Source: Lewinellaceae bacterium
GTDB lineage: Bacteria; Bacteroidota; Bacteroidia; Chitinophagales; Saprospiraceae
Assembly (NCBI GenBank): GCA_016711435.1
Contig: JADJSY010000065.1
Span: 1-14,538 of the forward strand
DNA: 14,538 nucleotides
Reading direction: 5' to 3'
Shown: piece by piece, positions 7,101 through 14,538 of the stretch
Position numbering within the stretch: the first letter of the stretch is position 1
How the letters are laid out: every line of letters begins with the position of its first letter
Made by a program: the position numbers and the translations under genes
Notes under the pieces: model-generated
What the model saw: only the letters and a program-made list of their open reading frames with translations
Database searches by the model: none
What the model was told of the DNA's origin: nothing

Positions 7101-10100
7101 ATGTACCACCACCAATCTGCAAGGCCATTTTTTGCTTTAGCCACATTCCTTTTACTTCATTTATCTGTATATGCTCAGTCGCCCGGTCTTATGTAAGACC
7201 TGCCGGTGGCCCTGGAGCAGTAGTCTTAAATCCTGATCAGAACAGCTGGACATCAGCTACTACTGCAGGCTTTACCACGAGTGATATTACACAAAGTGAA
7301 ATAGGCTATAAAATTATCAAACCCATTACCGCTGAACCTTCGGCGGACCTGGCTACCGGTCCGGATAACGGCTACTCCGATATCGTTAAAACAACAGATG
7401 GAAGTGGTTGTTATATGTTTAATAACGGGAGTAACTTTTTATTCCGTTTCCGGATTGGTGGAATTGTAAACGGGGCAAAAGCCTATAATATCCTGATCGA
7501 CACGGATATGAAATTAGGGGCTACCGGCAGTTCAGCCGATCCCAATTATATAGCTCCTACCAATAGTGGCAACGGGAATCCTGGTTTTGAAATTGAAATT
7601 GCATTTCAAACAGGCTCCAATATTTCAATATATAATGTTGATGGCATTATTAATCCTTCCGCCAGTTATACGTATAGCCTGGCCACCAACTCCATTATTT
7701 CCGTAGCACTCAGCCGTGATAACAGCAATGCGGATTATTTCTATGACTTTTATGTACCGCTCAGTGCGTTGAATGCATTTGGCCTCAGCAGTTCCACGCC
7801 CTTCAGGATTGTTACCACCACCAATACCAATCCAGGTTCGGCTTTCCAGGGCACCCGTTCGGATATCTATGGTATCAATGATGAATTGTTTCCCAATACC
7901 ACGGATGCCTGGGAGTATGTGGGTAAGAATACACCTTCTGTAACATTGGATGATATAACCAGTGGAGGTGGCGGTTATCCGGATATCTGTACGGCTCCGC
8001 CTGTTGTAACAACCGGTATTGCGGCCGGGTCGAATGTATCTGTAACTGGTACCTGGACCCGTCTTGATGCGGCTAAGCCGGCTGCTGCAACAATCACTGT
8101 TTATAAAAACGGGATCAGTCAGGGTACCACCACCTGTAATACAGGAGGAAGCTGGAGCTTCACGGTAGCCACGCTGGTCAGTGGTGATGTAATTACTGCC
8201 AAAGCACAATCAACCGGTGAAAGTATGTGTATGGTGAGCAACAGTGTGGCGGTGACCACCTGTGCCCCGGCGAATATATCTTCTTCTTCTTCGTTTGTGC
8301 TGACCTGTCTGTCCAACCGCGGTGCGGGAGGTACAAGGCCTGACGGCGCACGGATTAAAATTTATACCATTGCTTATAACGGCAGTCTTACCTTATTTGC
8401 CGATGATGCCACTACCACGTACAAAACCCTGTACAACGGTACGGCCAATCCGGTTGGTACCACCGTATGAATACCAGCACTCCAGTAATGGTGGTACCGC
8501 GGATCCCTGTGGTGGCGGTGCCCCCGATATGCCCACTACCAATAGTTATGCATTTACCATTACTGAATCCGGTAAATGTGAATCGGCGCCAATCTGGCCT
8601 GCCACTTGCCTGATCGGCACCACAACGGCTACACCCACTATCACCCAGACTGTTTTCTATGCGGGTACCAATACCGTCAGCGGTAACAGTACCGATGCGG
8701 CAGCAAGTACTGTACGGTTGCTGGTAAATGGATTTATTGTGGCATCCGTTAACGTAGCTGCAAACGGCGCATATAGTTTTTCCAATGTGGTATTACAGAC
8801 AGGCGATGTGGTAACTGTGCGGGCACAGGCTTCCGCCAAATGTATCAGTAACGCGGCAACGGTAACCACTACCTGCTTTACCACTGTGCCCGTAATCAAT
8901 ACAGATGCACAGGGTAACCTGGTAACCGGTGCTACCACCGTCAGTGGTACATCCACCGAGGCCACAGGTACAACGATCCGCGTATATGCAGCGCCTTCCA
9001 CTCTGATCGGTACTACAACCGTACAGGCGGGTGGCAGCTGGTCAGTAACAGTGAGTGCACTTACAGGTGGCAGCAGTTATTATGCCACTGCACAGAATGG
9101 AAGCTGTGGCGTGAGCAGCAACAGTACATCTGCCACAGCAAGATCACAGACAACAGTGTGTCCCACGATAACCGGTTCTTATGCAGCCGGAGCAGGTACT
9201 GTCAGCGGCACGTTTGCCAGCTCTTTTACCGGTACAGTATACCTGTACCAGGATGGTGCTGAACTGGGTTCCGCAGCTGTTACTGCATCCACCAACTGGA
9301 CAATTACCTTTCCGTTTCCAATCCGTTATATGCGGGAGGCGTACTTACCGCTGGTGCACAGGCTACCGGCAGTACATTGGAATAAAACCTGTGGCGCCAC
9401 CACTACGGTTACCTGTACCGCGCCTGCCGTACCGGTAATCAGCCCCTCCAGTACTACTATTGCCGCGGACAAACCGTTACTTATACAATTACAGCCACGG
9501 AATCCGGTTCATTATACAGTATTCAGAATGCAGGTGATGGTACCAGTTATACGGCTTCCGGTTTCGGTAACGGATCCGATCAGACCTTCACCACCATTGT
9601 ATTCAATTCGCCGGGTGTATATTCTGTCAGTGTACTGGCCGATAAACTTTCCGGTTCAGCCTGTGTATCATCCGCAGCGGCCACCATCACCGTAAGTGGT
9701 ATACTACCGCTCAGCTGGAAATCATTTACGGCCCGTGAGCAGCATAAACAGGTGCTGTTGAACTGGGTAACTTCCAATGAAACCGGAACGGCTTTCTTTA
9801 CGGTACAGCACAGTCCGGATGGCCGCAGCTGGTCAGCCATTGGTACAGTTGCCGCTGCCGGTAATGCGGACCAGGAAAGAGCCTAGCTTCGTACATACAG
9901 ATCCGTTTGCCCGGCACCAATTTTTACCGCCTGGTGCAAACCGATCTGGATGCAAGAACTTCATTCAGTAAAGTGCTGACGGTAATCACCGGAGCAGACG
10001 CGATGCTGATTACTTATCCGAATCCGGTAACCAACGGTATCCTTACCGTACAAACGGCTGCTCCCGTAGTCCTGTATGTATATGATAACAGCGGCAAACT

Positions 10101-10215
10101 GGTGCAGCAGCAACAGGCAATAGCCGGAACGCAGCAGCTGGATCTCAGCCGGCTGGCAAAAGGAATTTATTTCCTGAAAGCAGGAGCGGCAACACAAAAA
10201 ATATTTATAAAATAA
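7101..10215 (+). CDS. Very large secreted Ig-repeat protein with T9SS sorting domain (frame disrupted)
   Basis: Start 7101 is chosen because it gives a good signal peptide (MYHHQSARPFFALATFLLLH, cleavage near VYA/QSP). A longer frame from 7058 reads past it in the wrong phase. The N-terminal region (about 7190-7970) is a beta-rich domain with NFLFRFRIGGIVNGAKAYNI and DYFYDFYVPLSALNAFGL, vaguely like exported CBM9/DOMON-type sandwiches. Ig-like repeats follow (about 8020-8260, 8660-8890, 8910-9130, 9180-9425) and another Ig-like segment at 9440-9700. A fibronectin-like module (PLSWKSFTAREQ, FFTVQHSPDGRSWSAIG, GTNFYRLVQTD) precedes the type A T9SS domain (YPNPVTNGILTV, LAKGIYFLKAG). About 1,040 residues when repaired. 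Breaks near 7192, 8466, 9318, 9381, 9466 and 9886. An adhesin-like role is inferred from the architecture. Confidence 0.87.
8659..9425 (+). repeat. Three regular Ig-like protein repeats of about 87 residues
   Basis: Inside the second T9SS protein the coding sequence repeats with a period of about 262 bp: GTCAG, which opens the VSG motif, is at 8676, 8940 and 9201. Each unit runs G-x-x-TVSG, then T(V/I)xxYxxxxxIG-like strands, then a GxWSxxV-like strand, and ends in a Cys-containing linker (TTTCF, GSCGV, KTCGA). This is the pattern of bacterial Ig-like domains in surface adhesins. A fourth, more divergent copy (VSVTGTW) begins at about 8030. Confidence 0.75.
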
Positions 10216-10242
10216 AATCTCAGTAACCCTGAGCATTAACCG

Positions 10243-10274
10243 GGTTGCACCAGCAATGGTGCAGCCCTTTTTTT
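10243..10274 (+). terminator. Rho-independent terminator after the Ig-repeat T9SS gene
   Basis: GGTTGCACC (10243-10251) pairs with GGTGCAGCC (10258-10266), nine pairs with one G-U, around a six-base loop. One C and a seven-T tract (10268-10274) follow. It starts 27 bp after the stop at 10215 and ends 37 bp before the M23 start, so it separates the adhesin transcript from the peptidase cluster. Confidence 0.88.
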
Positions 10275-10311
10275 CAGCCCGCCTGCAACGGTATTTGATC
10301 TATATTCGGGA

Positions 10312-10905
10312 ATGCGTTTTCTTTTTTCAGCTATCTGTGTTTTTTGTGCCTGGCTCCTCCATGCGCAGTCACGGTATACTACCAGGCAATTGCTGAATGG
10401 CCGGTACAAAAACGACAGCAGTTATATTTACTCTCTTCCTTTTGAAACCGGTAAGAAAGTATTCCTTATCCAGGGGATAAATGAAACAATATTCAGCCAT
10501 AAAGGAGAGCGCTCCCTCGATTTTAAAATAAAAAAAGGAACTACAATCTGTGCCGCCCGGGCCGGTGTGGTGACGGCTGTGCGCCAGGATTCCGATAAAG
10601 GAGGATTAAAACCGGAAAACCTGGCCGACGGGAACTATATCATTATACAGCACAACGACTGCAGTACGGCCTGGTACTGGCACCTGAAAAAAAACGGGGT
10701 ATTGGTACAGGAGGGGGATAGTGTACAGGAAGGCCAACCCATTGGTCTGAGCGGCAATACGGGTTTTTCCGCTTTCCCGCACCTTCATTTTGAAGTGCAG
10801 GGAAGAGATGCCGCCGGAAATTATACCAGGCTGGCCACCCGTTTTTATACACAGCACGGGCCAATCTATCTCAGTCCGCTGCGCTTTTACCGTACCCGGC
10901 GCTGA
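10312..10905 (+). CDS. Secreted M23 family metallopeptidase
   Basis: This is the only full-length intact gene in the window: 197 codons from ATG 10312 to TGA. Residues 1-18 are a signal peptide (MRFLFSAICVFCAWLLHA/Q). The LytM/M23 domain follows: H63 and D70 in SHKGERSLDF, GTTICAARAGVV (77-87), H124 in WYWHLKKNGV, and the HxH pair H157/H159 in SAFPHLHFEV. In M23 enzymes a His-Asp pair and the last His of HxH bind Zn2+, and the enzyme cuts peptide cross-links of peptidoglycan or other Gly-rich peptides. Here H63 and D70 are seven apart rather than the LytM HxxxD spacing, as in a group of Bacteroidota M23 proteins I recall. It acts in the periplasm or outside the cell. The VIT/VWA gene follows after 111 bp, and a paralogue lies beyond that. 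Confidence 0.93.
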   Translation: MRFLFSAICVFCAWLLHAQSRYTTRQLLNGRYKNDSSYIYSLPFETGKKVFLIQGINETIFSHKGERSLDFKIKKGTTICAARAGVVTAVRQDSDKGGLKPENLADGNYIIIQHNDCSTAWYWHLKKNGVLVQEGDSVQEGQPIGLSGNTGFSAFPHLHFEVQGRDAAGNYTRLATRFYTQHGPIYLSPLRFYRTRR

Positions 10906-11016
10906 ATGGTTTAAGCAGTTATTTACGGTGCTGCGTTATACTGCATGGGAGTTTGCTTACTTTTTTTGTGAAAAAATCAGCTCCGCCACATCTCAGTATA
11001 AACCAAAGCCCTTTTT

Positions 11017-14009
11017 ATGTCCAGATTAGTGTTGACGGCAGTTACAGGCATCTGCCTGTTTTTTTCCTGTGCCCAGGTAAAAAAAGTGCAGCAGCAGGAA
11101 CCCCTGCCCACTGCAATACCCACCCTGCGTATTCTGCATGATACAGCAGCATCTGCCATCCGGATCAGTTCGCTGCATATTGAGGTAAAGGTTACCGCCA
11201 ATATTGCTACCACCACATTTGATATGGAATTTTACAATCCCAATAACCGGATGCTGGAAGGAGAGTTTGATTTTCCATTAGCCGACGGGCAACAGATTGT
11301 CCGTTATGGATTGGATATAGAAGGTAAAATGCGCGAAGGAGTAGTGGCGGAAAAAGCAAAAGCCCGCCTGGCATTTGAGAATACGATACGCCGGCAAGTG
11401 GATCCGGGGCTGGTGGAAAAAACAAAGGGGAATAATTTCCGTACAAGGATTTATCCGCTTCCTGCAAAAGGAAGCCGCCATATCCTGATTGCGATGGAAC
11501 AGGTATTGCCGTTTGATGCACAGGGAAATATTTTTCAACTGCCATTGTATACGGCGGAACCCATTGCTGATTTTGCCTTTACTATAACCGTTGTAAAAAA
11601 TGAAGCCGTTCCCGAAGCGATTACCTCATTTGATGATTTCCGTTTTAAAAAATGGGAGAATGCATGGGTAGCCAATCGTACGGAAAAAAACTTTCCGGCC
11701 AATCAGACGATACAGGTACATATACCCCGCACCGGAAATGATTCGACGTTGGTACTCACAGAGCAATTTTCAGGCAACCGGTACTTCTATGTAAATAGTG
11801 TTCTCCGGCCGGAATGGAAAGAGCAGGCGGCTCCTGCATCGGCAGGCATTTTCTGGGATGCATCTGCTTCCGGAAAAAGCAGGAACCTGGAAAAAGAAAA
11901 GCAATTGCTGAAGCAGTTTTTTCGCCGGCAGCAAAACCTGTACCGTAAGCCTTATTCCTTTTCATATATACCTGGGAGAAAAACAGGAGTTCATCATCCG
12001 CAACGGCAATACCGATGCATTGCTGGAAGCCATAGATCAGCTCAGCTATGATGGCGGTACACAGTTCGGCAATTGATATGCGGCAATACGACTATGAGCA
12101 ACTCCTGCTTTTTCCGATGGCCTGGTACATTCGGAAAAAAGAGCTCTTGTTTTCCGGCAAAACCGTTTATCAGTATCAGTTCATCCCGCTGTTGCCGATT
12201 ATGCGCATTTAAAATGGATGGCGCGAAGTCGGGCGGGCGATTTATTAAACCTGTCATCCACTACGGTGGAACAAGCGGTACAGGACATACAGCAACTTCC
12301 GTTACAGGTTATTCGTGTGGAAGCCGATACGGCAGCTGTGGAAGACCTGGTATTCCCATCTGAAGGTTCATTACAGCAAGGACTTTCTTTTGCGGGAAAA
12401 CTGAAACAGCCCGAAGCGGAGATTACCGTACACCTGGGATATAACAATACGGTCAGCAGTACCCGCAGATTTATTGTACGTCAGTCATCGACAGTACGCA
12501 AAACAGACCAGGTAAAACGCCTCTGGGCAACTATGAAGATCAGTGAACTGGAACGCAGCCTGAAAAATTCAAAGAACAGATAACTGCGTTGGGGAAATCC
12601 TTTTCTGTGGTTACGTCAAACACCTCCCTGATTGTACTGGACCGGGTGGAGGATTATGTGGAACAGGAAATTGTTCCGCCGGCAGAACTGCAAAAGGAAT
12701 ACTATGCCTTACTGAAACAGAAAAGAAGCCGGGAAGAGCAGGAGAGAAAAGAACCCTTACTGGCTGCGGTGGAAACCATGCGGGAACTGAAAGACTGGTG
12801 GCTTACAGAGTATAAGCCAGTCCGGCGTAATAAGAGAACGGAAGTGGAGTTGCAGGCAAACCAGGTACAATTGCACGAGGGTGTTGCTGATGCTGGTATT
12901 GTGGCAGCAGACTCTGCTGTAGTCAGCCATAATTTTACAACAGGAACGGTACAGGCTGACCGTCAATTGATGCCCTCTCCACAAACAGAAATAGCTGAAT
13001 TGAGGATGGAACCATCAGCAGGATGGTTGTCTGATGCAAAAGAAGAGGATAAAAAGTCTGCTTTGGATGAATTGGAAAAAACCGTTGCCGAAAAGCCCGG
13101 ATCTATTGAACTGAAAGACTGGAAACCCGATGTACCCTATCTGAAAGAAATAGAGAAAGCGAAACCGGGTGACTATGAGGCTGGGTATGCTCTCATTAAA
13201 AAAGCAGTATGGCACCCAACCTTCTTTTTATATCGATATGGCCGTTTCTTTTTTGCCAGGAAACTACAGGCATCTGGAGTAAGGGATACTTGAGTAATGT
13301 AGCCGAGCTGAAACTGAAGAAGCTTCCCTATTACGCATGATGGCCAATCTAGCCGATGGAAGCAGGTGAAAAAGAACTGGCCCTTATAGCTTACCGGGAT
13401 ATACTGGTCATGCGGGAAGAAGAACCGCAGTCATACCGCGACCTGGCCCTTGCCTGTAACGAGAATGGTTTGTATGCGGAAGCGGTGCAGTTATTTTATC
13501 AGTTGATTCTCGGGTACTGGGACAACCGCTTTCATGATATACAGGCGGTAGCGTTAAATGAGATGAACGCGGTGATCAGTGCCCATCCGCAGGATGTATC
13601 CACAGCAGGAATAGATCAGCGATTGATTTGCGCCATGCCGGTAGATGTTCGGATTGTGATCAGCTGGAATACGGACAATAGTGATATGGATCTTTGGGTA
13701 ACGGATCCACGGAAGGAAAAATGTTCCTATGAGAACACCCGTACGGCCATTGGCGGGCGTATCACGCAGGATGTGACACAGGGATACGGCCCCGAAGAGT
13801 TCATATTGAAAAAAGCCATGAACGGGGATTATACAGTTGAAGTAAACCTCTTCGGCGACAGTCGACAGACCCTGGGTGGCCCTACAGCTATAAAAGCGGA
13901 TCTCTATACTGATTTCGGAAAGCCCACACAGAAAAAGCAAACAATTAACTTTCGTGTAAGTGAGGCGAAGGAAGTGGTGGAGATCGGTAAGCTAAAATTC
14001 GGTGTATAA
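11017..14009 (+). CDS. VIT / von Willebrand A / TPR-like / DUF2135 lipoprotein (many frameshifts)
   Basis: The ATG at 11017 gives a lipoprotein-type signal ending LFFSC, with C18 as probable lipidated residue. Domains in order: a VIT domain (about 11150-11570; MLEGEFDFPLADGQQIVRYG, EKAKARLAFE, FRTRIYPLPAKGSRHILIAM); a VWA domain (about 11840-12200) with a complete MIDAS: DASAS (D281, S283, S285), the Thr of YDGGTQFG and the Asp of LFSDGLVHFG; a beta region (12210-12640); a charged, helical linker (12650-13140); a TPR-like stretch (IAYRDILVMREEEPQSYRDL, about 13190-13600); and a C-terminal DUF2135 domain (WNTDNSDMDLWVTDP, TQGYGPEEFILKKA, 13640-14000). VIT-VWA proteins usually mediate metal-dependent protein binding. 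About 995 residues repaired. Breaks: T6 run 11917-11922, near 12074, T5 run 12109-12113, 12130-12140, 12172, 12560, A6 run 13198-13203, and near 13265, 13310 and 13365. It lies between two M23 peptidase genes. Confidence 0.9.
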
Positions 14010-14017
14010 GTCAGTGA

Positions 14018-14041
14018 GTTGTTGGTTTTCCGTCCAACAGC
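14018..14041 (+). other. Hairpin between the VIT/VWA gene and the second M23 gene
   Basis: GTTGTTGG (14018-14025) pairs with CCAACAGC (14034-14041), eight pairs including one G-U, with an eight-base loop. No T tract follows, so it is a poor terminator. In a 44-bp gap between co-directional genes it could be an RNA-processing or partial-attenuation hairpin, or have no function. Confidence 0.4.
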
Positions 14042-14053
14042 TACATTTACTAT

Positions 14054-14538
14054 ATGAAGTTGCTTCTGTGTGTTTCCTTCCTGGCACTTTCTGCCTGCTC
14101 CGTCAGCAAGAATCCTTTACGTAAACAGGTAAAGCTGTTACAAAAGGGAGTGATACAAGAGGATACCAGTTATATCTATGCATTACCTTACGAAAAAGGC
14201 AAGACCTTCCGGGTGATCCAGGTTGTTTCAGCCGGTTCACCCATAAGAAAGAGCCGCGCTTGATTTCAATATGGAGAAAGAGGCACTAAGATTTGTGCAG
14301 CACGTGAGGGAGTAGTGGTACGTGTAAAAGAAGATGGAAAGAAAGGAGGGCTGGATAAAAAATACAGGGTCGATGGAAATAATATCGTGATTCAGCATCC
14401 CGATGGTTCAAGAGCCGGTTACTGGCACCTGCAATACAACGGGGCCCTGGTGAATGTGGGCGATACGGTGAAGAAGGGCAGGTGATTGCCTTGAGCGGGA
14501 AGACGGGTTATGCATTCAATCCGCATCTGCATTTTCTG
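14054..14538 (+). CDS. M23 family metallopeptidase, predicted lipoprotein, paralogue of the 10312 gene (frameshifted, cut by window edge)
   Basis: The ATG at 14054 starts MKLLLCVSFLALSAC, a clear lipobox (LSAC) with C15 as lipidated residue; its paralogue at 10312 has a plain signal peptide instead. The following segment DTSYIYALPYEKGKTFRVIQ aligns with DSSYIYSLPFETGKKVFLIQ of the paralogue. Read across the breaks it continues H-K-x-RAALDF, then ICAAREGVVVRVKEDGKKGG, VDGNNIVIQHPDG, YWHLQYNGALVNVGDTVKKG, ALSGKTGYAFNPHLHF, where the window ends. All expected M23 zinc-site residues visible so far (His and Asp of the first motif, the WHL His, HxH) are present. Breaks: near 14230, 14246, 14271-14281 and 14480. 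It probably acts on peptidoglycan from a membrane-anchored position. The gap to the VIT/VWA gene is 44 bp, compatible with an operon. Confidence 0.87.

Noticed and set aside
7625..8209. Long minus-strand open frame (194 codons) inside the Ig-repeat gene
   Set aside because: It is rich in Arg, Cys, Gly and Ile as expected of an antisense shadow of Thr/Ser/Gly-rich Ig repeats, has no recognisable motif, and the plus-strand frame is clearly coding.
260..14538. Programmed frameshifting or stop-codon recoding as explanation for the many breaks
   Set aside because: The break sites share no slippery motif or downstream structure, occur in both directions in unrelated genes, and include different in-frame stops (TAA and TGA).

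Overview
The window looks like a chromosomal segment from a Bacteroidota bacterium, most likely a Chitinophaga-like member of the Chitinophagaceae. The evidence is: three proteins with C-terminal type IX secretion (T9SS) sorting domains; a secreted PL11 rhamnogalacturonan lyase; Bacteroidota-style lipoprotein signals; no Shine-Dalgarno-like sites ahead of the starts; and intergenic DNA built from GTACTTCGTACC and GATGTGAGATGTGAG units, a repeat style I associate from memory with Chitinophaga genomes. No RNA gene, CRISPR array, transposase or phage gene is visible.

Left half, all on the minus strand. Positions 1-253 hold the start of a MazG-like nucleotide pyrophosphohydrolase. It lies 6 bp downstream of a broken MFS transporter gene (260-1192), probably in one transcript. 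A repeat-filled spacer (about 1261-1494) follows, then a PL11 lyase with a T9SS domain (1495-3600), then a second spacer with two tandem 75-bp repeats (3721-3870). A terminator (3935-3965) and a small outer-membrane beta-barrel gene (3986-4665) close this half.

Right half, all on the plus strand, starting from a divergent 311-bp intergenic region. Two large secreted T9SS proteins come first (4977-6939 and 7101-10215). The second carries Ig-like repeats and ends at a clear terminator (10243-10274). Next is a cluster made of a secreted M23 peptidase (10312-10905), a lipoprotein with VIT, von Willebrand A, TPR-like and DUF2135 segments (11017-14009), and a second M23 peptidase predicted to be a lipoprotein (14054 to the window end). 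The two M23 proteins are paralogues flanking the VIT/VWA protein, which suggests a cell-envelope module. This cluster is the best candidate for an uncharacterised system here.

Reading frames are broken in every gene except the first M23 gene and the visible part of the MazG-like gene. I count roughly 30 lesions in 14.5 kb, mostly one-base indels (many in homopolymers) plus at least three in-frame stops. Clear family similarity continues on both sides of each break, so uncorrected sequencing or assembly error is the most economical explanation. The MFS gene also appears to lack a block of roughly 60-80 codons. I therefore give whole-gene spans across the frameshifts. The genes may well be intact in the organism.
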